From Arion vulgaris (lineage: Eukaryota; Mollusca; Gastropoda; Stylommatophora; Arionidae): 64,000 nucleotides of DNA. This document shows positions 1 through 9,094 of the stretch, piece by piece. Location of the stretch: assembly GCA_020796225.1 (NCBI GenBank), contig CM036758.1:24532397-24596396 (forward strand). Direction: 5' to 3'. Each line of letters opens with the position of its first letter. Positions within the stretch are counted from its first letter, which is position 1. Made by a program: the position numbers and the translations under genes. The notes under the pieces were generated by a model, which was not told the DNA's origin, did no database searches, and worked only from the letters and a program-made list of their open reading frames with translations.

Positions 1-23
1 AAGAGAAAAATGAAACACTTTAG

Positions 24-215
24 GTGGGGGAAAATTATAATGGGCAGGTGGCAAAGAGGAAGACCAAGCCAAAGATGGGTGTAAGATGTCATAGACATTT
101 GAGTATGACTGTGGCAGATGCTCGTGCATTAGAGATGAAGTCAAGGGAGCCATATTTCAACAGGGACAAACTAGATGATGAAGTTAAAAGTCTGATGTAT
201 ATATATATTTCCTGA
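24..215 (+). mobile_element. LINE RT C-terminal remnant
   Basis: Shifting frames give a KRGRPSQRWV-like run followed by MTVADARALEM. This resembles the basic GRPRRRW plus LAxDRxxWR tail found after the RT of many LINEs. It is short and frame-broken. It lies at the window edge in the expected 3' part of EXOSC10. Confidence 0.4.
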
Positions 216-339
216 ACATACATACGAGGGGCATAGGTACCAGCGACTGAGATTGATACAAGTCGCAAACCAGTTCTGACTAAAAGACTTAATTCTATAT
301 GGTGTCGCTGACTGAGTCTACAATCTGATTAAACAAGTA

Positions 340-562
340 GGGACAGATGTAAGAGAAGAGGGTCTATGTGGCAATATGGTCAAACAGTTTGCCTTGCATT
401 CTGAAGGCAGTTGGTTTGAATCTGAACTGTGTTGTCTGGTTCCAATCACATTTTGTCCTTGGAAGCATCTGCTGGAACTATGGAGTTTGTGTTATACTCT
501 TGGTAGGTACTATGCCCTTTCTGTAGAGAGTGACCGAGCCATATGGGGTAACCAGGTGTAAT
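340..562 (+). repeat. tRNA-headed SINE, family F
   Basis: A head ending in a B-box-like GGTTTGAATCTG is followed by a body with gaccgagccatatggggt. The same layout recurs at 2366-2566, 51690-51870 and, inverted, at 11870-12060 and 61170-61385. Confidence 0.6.
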
Positions 563-772
563 AAAGTGTATTCTTCAGTGTTAGATACTTTTTGGAAGAT
601 GTAAGGCTGAAATAGGACGAATCGGTCAAAAAGCAAAGACATTGAAGTCTCAATATCAACTGTGGCACAAAGTAACAAATATCTTGTTCAGGACAAAAGA
701 ACTCATACACATCATTCATAACTTTAGTTGAATAAGGTTGCCATGTTAGCCTAGTGGGTTAGCAGTTCTTAC

Positions 773-844
773 CTTAGTGAAGTGACTTTTGAAGCTTGAC
801 TTGATGCCTTCAACTATCTTCTGCACAACTGTCTTAGACATGCT
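773..844 (-). CDS. EXOSC10: Probable EXOSC10 downstream exon
   Basis: Twenty-four codons (SMSKTVVQKIVEGIKSSFKS HFTK) lie between a pyrimidine-rich acceptor ctcttgtacag| and a strong donor AAG|gtaaga. The peptide parallels human TVAQKKAQNIMESFENPFRMF, which follows the linker after the HRDC domain. Phase 0 at both ends agrees with the 1319-1434 exon. Later exons for the basic C-terminal tail are not seen before base 1. Confidence 0.7.
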
Positions 845-1019
845 CTGTACAAGAGGAAGGAGTCAACATCAACAACGTAACATGGATCTTTCCTGTCACT
901 CTTTAGGTACTTCTCACACCATAGTACTAGTTCACCTACTTCCCACGGACAGTTCAACATCCACACATCACATGGACAGTTTAACAACCACACATCCAAT
1001 TACATGTTAAAGAGTTATA

Positions 1020-1300
1020 TCTGTCTATTAGGTCAATACCTGTCTGTTAGAACACTATACCTATTTGTCACAGTACACACATGTCTGTTAGCAGAATATA
1101 CCTGTTGTCAGAGAACTGTACCTATTTGTCACTGTCTATAATTATCTGCTAGCAGACTATACCTGCTTGTCAGAGGACTATACCTATCTGTCACCGTCTA
1201 TAACTATCTGTTAGTGGACTATACCTGCTTGTCAAAGAACTATACCTGTTTCTCACTGTCTATGACTGTCCACTAGATGACTAAGCATGTTTGACAATGT
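1020..1300. repeat. Degenerate tandem repeat
   Basis: About seven imperfect units of roughly 35-45 bp share actatacctg, ttgtcag and tctgtta motifs. It sits in the intron between two putative EXOSC10 exons. No coding potential is seen. Confidence 0.6.
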
Positions 1301-1318
1301 CCACACCTAAACTCATAC

Positions 1319-1434
1319 CTGTCTTTTGGGTGCAGCAAATGCGGTGATGGTTGGAGACTTTTTGGCAAGAGATCCTGGAACTTCTGATGAGAACATGGAA
1401 GCTATGCCAGCAGTGAGTCCTGGAGCTGTGGAAC
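1319..1434 (-). CDS. EXOSC10: Probable EXOSC10 downstream exon (linker)
   Basis: Thirty-eight codons (STAPGLTAGIASMFSSEVPG then SLAKKSPTITAFAAPKRQ) lie between acceptor gttgttgtacag| and donor CAG|gtatga. The IASMFSSE stretch resembles the ASLFPDE piece of the human linker. The exon needs one base from a preceding exon and ends in phase 0, which fits the next candidate exon at 773-844. No exon ending in the required phase was found between 1435 and 5009, so the connection is incomplete. Confidence 0.6.
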
Positions 1435-1455
1435 CTGTACAACAACACAACCTTA

Positions 1456-1975
1456 TGATAACTACAAAATGAAAGATGATCTCTCCCAGCTGCACAACAA
1501 TATCAAATTCTATTGAACTACAAAATGAAAGATGATCTCTCCCAGCTGCACAACAATATCAAATTCTATTGAACTACAAAATGAAAGATGATCTCTCCCA
1601 GCTGCACAGCAATATCAAATTCTATTGAACTACAAAATGAAAGATGATCTCTCCCAGCTGCACAACAATATCAAATTCTATTGAACTACAAAATGAAAGA
1701 TGATCTCTCCCAGCTGCACAGCAATATCAAATTCTATTGAACTACAAAATGAAAGATGATCTCTCCCAGCTGCACAGCAATATCAAATTCTATTGAACTA
1801 CAAAATGAAAGATGATCTCTCCCAGCTGCACAGCAATATCAAATTCTATTGAACTACAAAATGAAAGATGATCTCTCCCAGCTGCACAGCAATATCAAAT
1901 TCTATTGAACTACAAAATGAAAGATGAACTCTCCCAGCTGCACAACAATATCAAATTCTATTGAACTACAAAACG
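1456..1975. repeat. 56-bp minisatellite, about 9 copies
   Basis: The unit begins aactacaaaatgaaagatga and is repeated almost without change. Differences are mainly caa versus cag in the middle and one 3-base loss in the last unit. It abuts the acceptor side of the exon at 1319-1434. High identity indicates recent expansion. Confidence 0.95.
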
Positions 1976-2365
1976 TGAAGAAATATTTCCCAATTTCTTT
2001 TTTATCAGTACAGAAAATACAACAGACTTTGCACACTAGAAAGCCCTGCATATTTGGAGTTCCCAGGAAGAACAGAAATGCACAGTAATGACCTTCCTCA
2101 AACTGACAATGTGATCAGCGGTTCAATGGCATACAAGAAAAAAGAACTCTTTATACCATGTAGTATATAAGGTAATAGAGTGTTATGGTATCTCCTCTAC
2201 CTCTTCTTCTATAGGTATATTTCCTTATATGATCTGCTGGAGAACCAGATGACAGTGCATGAACTCTACAGCACCCGCTAGAACTCATTGGAAATATTAT
2301 AACTTACAAAACTATAAAACTGTAAATAAAAAAACATTCAACATTATATCTGGTTAATAAGTGGG

Positions 2366-2566
2366 GGTCTCTGTGACTAAGTAGTTATGCCCTTGCCCTG
2401 TGAGTTGATGGTTTGAATCTGGACCGCACCATTCTATTCAAGAGCGCATTTTTAGAGACCCCTACGATTGTTGCCAGAGCTACAGAGTTCGTGCAATACT
2501 CTCAGCAGCTGGTGCACCATTTCTCCGGAGAGGGACCGAGCTATACGTGGTAAAACCCGGTGCTCC
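2366..2566 (+). repeat. tRNA-headed SINE, family F, interrupted by SINE A
   Basis: The head carries a B-box-like GGTTTGAATCTGG and is followed by the family F body. A family A SINE is inserted at its end, flanked by AAACCCGGTGC on the left and AAACCCAGTGC on the right. Confidence 0.7.
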
Positions 2567-2804
2567 CTTCTTCTTCTTTGCATTCATTCTTTATGATCAA
2601 TTTTAATCACTCTTTGTGATACATTTGATCTTTGCCAAGAACGTATATCGTTGCACATTGATTTGTAGGCCCTAAACGCATAGACTTACGTTTAGAACAT
2701 GTGCATCCAGTTTCTGTCAAACCTCCTTAGTCGCCTCTTATGACATGCATGGCAGGTAACAATGGTTTTCTTTACACCCCAAATTTGGGTCGTAACCACT
2801 GGGT
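2567..2804 (-). repeat. SINE family A with GAA tail
   Basis: Read on the minus strand this begins near GTGGTTACG, passes the conserved box CCCAAATTTGGGGTGT, and ends in a (GAA)n tail. A near-perfect 11-bp target-site duplication flanks it. Other copies are at 11661, 15885, 30121, 35210, 37348, 44459 and 61428. Confidence 0.85.
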
Positions 2805-3483
2805 GAAACCCAGTGCAAATGAAGTCAATACTTCGGCTTAAAAACCCTTTAATAAGTGTAAAACAGTGTATTGTTCGTTTTGTTTGGTTAAGTAAATTGA
2901 TTGTAAGAACAATTTGTATCACTATACAAGAGAATATAGTAGATTAAACACAACTCCAATATAGCAAACTATAGCAAATGCAATCATTTATATGAAGTAA
3001 AACTTTCAATAGAACTTGAATACAAGAAGACAATTTGAAATGTTAACACGTTACACTTAGCTACAGAGTTCAAGGACTCAACCGGCTTGTTTCACAAGTT
3101 GCTAATATGTGTCAGATACTACAAAAAAAAAGAGCTCACATACAACTACATAAATTTATTCAAGCAGCTATCTAGTACAGCATCAGAATTATTAGGGGCC
3201 AGATTTTCCTACAAGAAAAGCCTTGTTACGCTGCCAAATTTACTTTAGAATTAAAATGATGAATGTACCAATTTAAATATTGCAAGCTTCAATGACACAC
3301 TGCCTCGCTAACAAATTGACAAACAAATACACATGGAGTCTGATATTTTCCTGATATTCTTTACAAGTCCCCTTGTATTTTATTAACTGTTCTTCAAGCG
3401 ATTAAATGTACAAATAGTTTCTCTTACAAGTTGTGTAGAAACAAATCTACATCCATCCTACAAGAATTGAACATGTACTAGAT

Positions 3484-4250
3484 TGATAAGACCATCATCA
3501 TTGCACTTCCATGAGTTTTTTTTTTTTTTTTTTCCCTTCGTCCGCTTTCAACTCAGACGAAGTTTCATTTCTGAAACTGATTTTTGCGTGAAAATCCGTT
3601 TTCCAATTTCTTACAATGGCAGCAGCGTGCACATTGTAAATTACTTTACACTGGCAGCCGTGTGCTCAATGTACTCGTAATTAGTATTCCCTCGCCATAC
3701 AGGCAGATTTTCTCCGACTTCAGAGGTACTCACGTTATCGTCCTGAGTAAGACCAGGGGACTCAAACAAATGCCGGACAGTAGGTTCGAACCCGAGCTAT
3801 GAGGCGTCTCACAGCTAGCAGGCCGAGCTACTATCAACTACTCTAGGCAGTCCCCCACTTCCATGAGTAACCATGTGGGCTTCAATCTCTTTCTTACACA
3901 GGAAGATCTCAGCTGCAGTGCACAAACTCTGTAGCACCGGGGAGGGACCCCAATGTAATTTTGAAGATATTTTGTAGGAATTTTACTTTTTATCTTTTCT
4001 AATGAATTTTTCCAAGGCAGTGGCTTTCCAGCCTGTTCTTATCAATTTTGAACTGATAAGGGTTCTTTTACATGCTCAAATTCAACAAAGGACCTACGTT
4101 TTAGCATCCGTCTCTGATAGGGCTTGGAACTCAATCTCACCTACACCGACATCAGGGATCTCTAGACAAATATCCTGATGGCTTCACGACGGATCGAACC
4201 GAGTACAATTGGCATGAAAGGTGAGCACATAACATCTACGTCACAGAGTC
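3484..4250 (-). repeat. tRNA-headed SINE, family D, split by SINE E
   Basis: The minus-strand head contains CGGTTCGATCC, a good B box. The body has gagcatgtaaaagaaccc and a far end reading gtgcaatgatgatgg. The element is interrupted at 3516-3855. Other copies occur at 16530, 21988, 33463, 34920, 38462 and 42236. Confidence 0.8.
3516..3855 (-). repeat. tRNA-derived SINE, family E, inserted in SINE D
   Basis: On the minus strand the element starts GGGACTGCCTAGAGTAG, has a B box GGGTTCGAACC about 60 bp in, and ends in a long poly(A) (T run at 3516-3533). Both sides carry the 12-bp duplication CACTTCCATGAG (3504-3515 and 3856-3867). Confidence 0.85.
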
Positions 4251-4405
4251 CCCAATGTACTAACAATCAACCTCCTGTTCCGGAAACTTATTAAAAAGGA
4301 TTGTGTTTGTTCTTTGTTCACTATCTCTGCAATATTCCGAATGAACTTCTTTCTAGTGTATATGTTAAACAGACAAGGTGACAATATCCACAATATGAAG
4401 ATCTT

Positions 4406-4900
4406 GTATAACAATAGACAGCAACAACTCTCCATACAGCAAAGCAAATCCTAATGACAACAAATAAAAAAATTTGGCTGAACAGATGGGCCATGGGAGA
4501 CACGGGAAGAGAGGTGTACACCCATATGGCCAGCCCCAACCTTAATGACAACATCAACCACCTTACAAGAAGAGATCAGAGCACCATTTTTAGACTCCGA
4601 ACCCAGCACATAACAATTAATAATCACTTGAACAGAATTCAACCACAACACACTCCAGAGTGCCAACTGTGCGCACATCATCATGAAACCGTTCACCACC
4701 ACCTCTTCAAGTGTCAAGCACTAGATGACATCAGGAAGACCCTCCTTTCTCACCTCCTTTCTCCAAGGCCAGATAAATGATACACATTATACAGAAAAAA
4801 AGAACAACTTACAAACACATGCAGATACCACTACATAGCATTGGGCTGAAGGGTAAGAGCTCAAGTGCCGCTGGATCATTGAAGAAGTATAACAATAGAC
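4406..4900 (+). mobile_element. 5'-truncated LINE copy with 14-bp TSD
   Basis: Insert 4420-4886 is flanked by GTATAACAATAGAC (4406-4419 and 4887-4900). It encodes the C-terminal tail of a LINE polyprotein, including STIFRLRTQHITINNHLNRI and a zinc motif CQLCAHHHETVHHHLFKC. The 3' end is ggatcattgaagaa. A longer copy of the same family lies at 9095-9962. Confidence 0.9.
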
Positions 4901-5009
4901 CTGAACACACAAGAAAATGGTATACCTTGATAAGCTAGTTCTGTCTGTGCTACTCTGTCGTCCAGTGGGTCTGATCATGTGGACGTTCAGTAAACTTTCA
5001 GCATCATAC

Positions 5010-5054
5010 TTGGGATGTTGTAGTTTGAGGCTGCATCACTGGCACTTTGTCTAC
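5010..5054 (-). CDS. EXOSC10: Possible small EXOSC10 exon 14
   Basis: Fifteen codons (VDKVPVMQPQTTTSQ) lie between an acceptor aatgctgacag| and a donor CCCAA|gtatga. The exon is in phase 0, as exon 13 requires. VPVMQ is reminiscent of VPVQK in the human linker, but the segment is short and variable. A competing reading uses acceptor gtgatgcag| at 5031 and donor |gtatac at 4925, giving a 105-bp exon with peptide KYDAESLLNV. Its phase does not match exon 13. Only transcript data can choose. Confidence 0.35.
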
Positions 5055-5094
5055 CTGTCAGCATTAATAGTCATTTCATGAAATAATATAGACA

Positions 5095-5425
5095 TCATGA
5101 AGGTCTCATTCAGTTATGGTATGAAGGTCTCGTTCATTATGTATGTATAAAGGTCTCGTTCAGTTATGTATTATGTTAAGTCTCATTCAGTTATGTATTT
5201 ATGAAGGATCTGTTCAGTTATGTATGTGTATAAAGGTCTCGTTCAGTTATGTATGTGTATAAAGGTCTCGTTCAGTTAATTATGTGAATGTAGGTCTCTT
5301 TCAGTTATGTATGTGTATGAAGGGCTCATTCAGTGATACATGTGAATGAAGGTCTCTTTCAGTTATTTATTTGTTATGTTATGTGTATGAAGGGCTTTTC
5401 AGTTATGTAGGCGAATGAAGATTTC
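5095..5425. repeat. Degenerate ~29-bp tandem repeat
   Basis: Units contain aaggtctcgttcagttatgt in about ten variable copies. It is intronic, between EXOSC10 exon 13 and the candidate exon 14. The rest of 5426-5641 shows nothing recognisable. Confidence 0.75.
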
Positions 5426-5641
5426 TTTCTAACTGTAAATATATCTCTTTCAGAATACCAGTCAACAGATCTTTTTCAGTGCTATCTGTTAACTTTGTGA
5501 GTGACCTCTTTAACCAGTAGGACCTTACAGGACCTCAGCGTGTAAAGTTACCTCTATAGTCTGTCTACCATATCAAGATGGTTATCCTTCTAGCATGTAG
5601 GACTTTATCTTGGTGACGATCATCTAAAGTTAGTGCCTTAC

Positions 5642-5798
5642 TTTGGTAGAGACCTCTCTAGCCTGCAGGACCATTTATGAATCTCTATGATGTTCTACTA
5701 CAAGTGGAGGAATGGGATTACAACATGCTAACACACCCTGTCTCTCACGAGGCAGGATCTCTGCAATCTGCAGCAGCATATGGTTTGGTAGGACATAC
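5642..5798 (-). CDS. EXOSC10: EXOSC10 exon 13 (HRDC), frame interrupted
   Basis: The first 97 bases (5702-5798) encode GYVLPNHMLLQIAEILPRER then QGVLACCNPIPPL, clearly matching human YVLPNHMMLKIAEELP and ACCNPVPPL. After PPLV the frame reads a few unrelated residues and a TAA, then resumes in the same frame as MVLQAREVSTK. This resembles the human QAREMPLLK region and ends at a good donor, AAA|gtaagg. The middle stretch read in another frame gives NIIEIH, like human INEMH. This suggests small indels whose net effect preserves phase. An alternative is an early weak donor CTT|gtagta at 5702. A sequencing or assembly error, a real lesion, or an unusual splice remain possible. Confidence 0.85.
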
Positions 5799-5834
5799 CT
5801 GGTAAAAGAGAACATATAAACATAAATGGTTGGT

Positions 5835-6140
5835 AAATGTAATTGTTATACTTACTAGAATACTTTCTACATCTGTTATACTTACTGGAATACTTTCTAC
5901 ATCTGTTATACTTACTGGAATACTTTCTACACCTATTATACTTACTGGAATACTTTCTGCATCTGTTATACTTACTGGAATACTTTCTACATCTGTTATA
6001 CTTACTGGAATACTTTCTACACCTATTATACTTACTAGAATACTTTCTACATCCGTTATACTTTCTACACCTATTATACTTACTAGAATACTTTCTACAT
6101 CCATTATACTTACTGGAATACTTTCTACACCTGTTACAAA
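5835..6140. repeat. 30-bp minisatellite, about 10 copies
   Basis: The unit contains gttatacttactggaatact. The period is a multiple of three, so it produces long open frames on both strands that are not genes. It fills most of the short intron between exons 12 and 13. Confidence 0.95.
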
Positions 6141-6172
6141 TTGTGGCAGTTATAAAAAATAGCTAAACTCAC

Positions 6173-6321
6173 CCTAGACTTTCATCTTCAAGTCTGGCCA
6201 CAGTATCCCTCCATGAATACAAGTCACTGAATAATGCCATCTGCTGGTTGTTGAAGAGCTTCTTGCTTTTCCTGTACAACTCCAGGTGATTATCCTCTTT
6301 GTAGCTGGGCTTTTGATATAC
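6173..6321 (-). CDS. EXOSC10: EXOSC10 exon 12 (HRDC domain start)
   Basis: This exon encodes VYQKPSYKEDNHLELYRKSK then KLFNNQQMALFSDLYSWRD and TVARLEDESL. It corresponds to human DESYLELYRKQKKHLNTQQL and FAWRDKTARREDES of the HRDC domain. The donor is CTAGG|gtgagt. The acceptor (tgtgaccag|) lies inside the last unit of a 30-bp minisatellite. Two bases pass to exon 13 to make Gly. Confidence 0.97.
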
Positions 6322-6520
6322 CTGGTCACACAATATGAAACTGTCAGATGATTGGTCACACAATATGAAACTGTCTAGCGATTGGTCACACAATATGAAA
6401 CTGTCTGGCGATTGGTCACACAATATGAAACTGTCACATGATTGGTCACACAATATAAAACTATCAGGTCATTGGTCACACAATATATAACTGTTCCGTG
6501 ATTGGTCACACAAAACTATA
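6322..6520. repeat. 30-bp minisatellite touching exon 12 acceptor
   Basis: The unit contains gattggtcacacaatatgaa, in about six copies. The copy next to exon 12 reads ctggtcacac, so its complement supplies the splice acceptor tgtgaccag. The other units read ttggtc and give tgaccaa instead. Confidence 0.92.
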
Positions 6521-6714
6521 CCTGACAATGGTCAACACAAATCTGTGTCAGGAATGCTTTTACACGAATTAAATAATGTTCAGTTTTATATTTGAGTCAG
6601 AGATGGTATGCACTGAAGATCAAACAGAAAATAGCATGTAGAATAAAAATAATAGGCTGCTCTCACTAGCAGCAAATAAAACCTAAAAATGTTAAAGAGA
6701 TGAGATTAAATAAG

Positions 6715-6835
6715 AGTGGACATGGACAATATTAAACAACAGTAGACGTAGATGAGATTAAACAACAGTAGACATAGATGAGATTAAACTACAGTAGACA
6801 TAGATGAGATTAAACTACAGTAGACATAAATCAGA
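6715..6835. repeat. Short ~26-bp tandem repeat
   Basis: Four or five copies of a unit containing gagattaaactacagtagac lie just downstream of exon 11 in intron 11. Confidence 0.75.
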
Positions 6836-6846
6836 TAGCAGTATAC

Positions 6847-7003
6847 CCTTGATGCTACTGCAGTGCTGCGGTCATACACAGATATGAGTAGGTTGCTCTG
6901 CTCATTGCCTCTATCAATCAGTTGGTTTCTCATCATGTCGTAGATGTACAGAAGGTAGTGGGTGTCTTCCCTGGCATAGTTGATGAGCTCAGAGGGCAGA
7001 GGT
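6847..7003 (-). CDS. EXOSC10: EXOSC10 exon 11 (exonuclease motif III, Tyr and Asp)
   Basis: This exon encodes PLPSELINYAREDTHYLLYI then YDMMRNQLIDRGNEQSNLLI and a short tail. YAREDTHYLL carries the catalytic Tyr and fourth Asp of the DEDD-Y class. The acceptor is gtatcactag|, the donor TCAAGG|gtatac, and the exon ends in phase 0. The acceptor side adjoins a long 33-bp minisatellite. Confidence 0.97.
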
Positions 7004-7029
7004 CTAGTGATACCAACATTATTACAAGT

Positions 7030-8150
7030 TTATGTCATAAGAGAAGATGCAATGACTTGTGGTTAGGTTCATAAGAGATGATGTAATGTCTTGTGGCTAG
7101 ATTATGAGAGATGATGTAATGACTTGTGGTTAGGTTCATAAGAGATGATGTAATGTCTTGTGGCTAGATTATGAGAGATGATGTAATGACTTATGGCTAG
7201 ATCATGAGAGATGATGTAATGTTGTATGATTAGATCATGAGAGATGATGTAATGTTGTATAGTTAGATCATGCGAGATGATGTAATGTTGTATAGTTAGC
7301 TCAGAGAGAGATGAAAGGTCTGGTGATACCAACATGATGTAAATGTTTATGTCATAGAGAGATGTAATGATTGTATGGTTAGGTTATGAGAGATGATGTA
7401 ATGCTTGATGGCTAGATCATGAGAGATGATGTAATGTCTTGTGGCTAGATTATGAGAGATGATGTAATGACTTATGGCTAGATCATGAGAGATGATGTAA
7501 TGTTGTATGATTAGATCATGATAGATGATGTAATGTTGTATGGTTAGATCATGAGAGATGATGTAATGTTGTATAGTTAGATCATGCGAGATGATGTAAT
7601 GTTGTATAGTTAGATTATGAGAGATGATGTAATGTTGTATGGATTTGATCATGAGAGATGATGTAATGTTGTATGGTTAGATTATGAGAGATGATGTAAT
7701 GTTGTATGGTTAGATTATGAGAGATGATGTAATGATTTATGGTTAGATCATGAGAGATGATGTAAAGTTGTATGGTTAGATTATGAGAGATGATGTAATG
7801 ACTTTTGGCTAGATTATGAGAGATGATGTAATGTTGTATGGTTATATCATGAGAGATGATGTAATGTTGTATAGTTAGATTATGAGAGATGATGTAATGT
7901 TGTATGGTTAGATGATGTAATGTTGTATAGTTAGATTATGAGAGATGATGTAATGTTGTATGGTTAGATCATGAGAGATGATGTAATGTTGTATAGTTAG
8001 ATTATGAGAGATGATGTAATGTTGTATGGTTAGATCATGAGAGATGATGTAATGTTGTATATTAGATTATAGAGATGATGTAATGTTGTATGGTTAGATT
8101 ATTAGAGATGATGTAATGACTTATGGCTAGATCATGAGAGATCTTGTTGT
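7030..8150. repeat. 33-bp minisatellite, about 33 copies
   Basis: Units contain gagagatgatgtaatgttgt. Variants with cttgtggctag and acttatggctag recur in a longer pattern. The ggtctagtgataccaacat edge of exon 11 (7001-7020) is echoed at 7318-7338 as ggtctggtgataccaacatg, so a larger block was also duplicated. The open frames here are repeat artefacts. Confidence 0.95.
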
Positions 8151-8189
8151 TTAGGAATCTGACATTCAATACAAAGTCTCATAAATAAA

Positions 8190-8360
8190 TGGTCTGTAAT
8201 TTGACAAACAAATGGACAATTATACGAACTAGATTTGACAAATAAATGGACAATTATACGAACTAGATTTGACAAATAAATGGACAATTATACGAACTAG
8301 ATTTGACAAAAAACTGGACAATTATACGAACTAGATTTGACCTCAAAAATGGACAGTTAT
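8190..8360. repeat. 34-bp minisatellite, 5 copies
   Basis: The unit contains atggacaattatacgaacta. The related string aaactggacaatga reappears at 8576-8590 beside the true exon 10, suggesting a shared duplication history with the partial exon copy. Confidence 0.9.
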
Positions 8361-8429
8361 ATGAACTAGAGCCAAGCAAGACAAACACAGAAAACCACAA
8401 CACTTTGTAACAACCTGGTAACACTGTGA

Positions 8430-8530
8430 TGATAAAAGAAGAAATTACTGTGTCCTTCAGTCTGCTAGTTGGTACTGTTTGTCAACCTCTATCTTACAGT
8501 AGTTGAGCATGAGGTGAGCCAGCGAGAACC
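8430..8530 (-). pseudogene. Partial tandem copy of EXOSC10 exon 10 with a stop codon
   Basis: About 100 bp repeat the last part of exon 10 plus its donor flank. The copy encodes RFSLAHLMLNYCKIEVDKQY QLAD and then TGA where exon 10 has TGG. It has a few other substitutions and no acceptor at its 5' edge, where the match ends abruptly. It lies in intron 10 about 60 bp from the true exon. This reads as a recent local duplication that should be skipped in splicing. Confidence 0.85.
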
Positions 8531-8606
8531 TAACTATCACCCAAGCCACTAAAGTAGCGAAAAACAAAAAAGCATAAAACTGGACAATGACAAAAGAAGA
8601 AATTAC

Positions 8607-8797
8607 CGTATCCTCCAGTCTGCTAGTTGGTACTGTTTGTCAACCTCTATCTTACAGTAGTTGAGCATAAGGTGAGCCAGCGAGAACCTTGATAAGTTTA
8701 ACAGTCGAGCAGCCTGGCCAGTGTCAAACATATTGACCACGTACACAGAGAAGTCCCGTTGCAACCAGCAAATATCCGATTCTGCACCGTGGAAGAC
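8607..8797 (-). CDS. EXOSC10: EXOSC10 exon 10 (exonuclease motif II)
   Basis: This exon encodes VFHGAESDICWLQRDFSVYV then VNMFDTGQAARLLNLSRF, ending in DKQYQLADWRI. The third catalytic Asp is the D of SDICWLQ. The DKQYQLADWRIR end is invariant in the family. The acceptor is ccatccacag|, the donor ATACG|gtaatt, and CG carries over to exon 11 to make Arg. Its 3' half is repeated as a degenerate copy at 8430-8530. Confidence 0.97.
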
Positions 8798-9094
8798 CTG
8801 TGGATGGTAGTCGTAGGGTTAATGGTAACACATTCTGTATGAACTTACAGGCACTACAATCTTGATTGTTGTGGTCAGTACAATCTGACAGGAAACCAGG
8901 TGTGACAGTGTGTAAACAAAAACAACAAAATTAATGTAATGTACGTAGCTACATGTTAGCTAACGTTGTTTAAGTTTGTCCTTATCAACCAGGTCAAGCC
9001 CTCTGTGTGATTTGCGCCAAGAACGTGAGTATGCTGAGCACCCATTAGGCCCATATGGCATGTAGGACAGACACATCCAAATTTCGGCCAAAGT

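Noticed and set aside
4926..5030. A 105-bp EXOSC10 exon encoding KYDAESLLNV
   Set aside because: It has plausible splice dinucleotides, but its entry phase does not match exon 13. The overlapping 45-bp alternative fits better, so it was not listed separately.
5745..6166. Open frames rich in Leu/Ser/Thr on both strands
   Set aside because: They translate the 30-bp minisatellite in an EXOSC10 intron. Only the right-hand edge of one frame is real exon.
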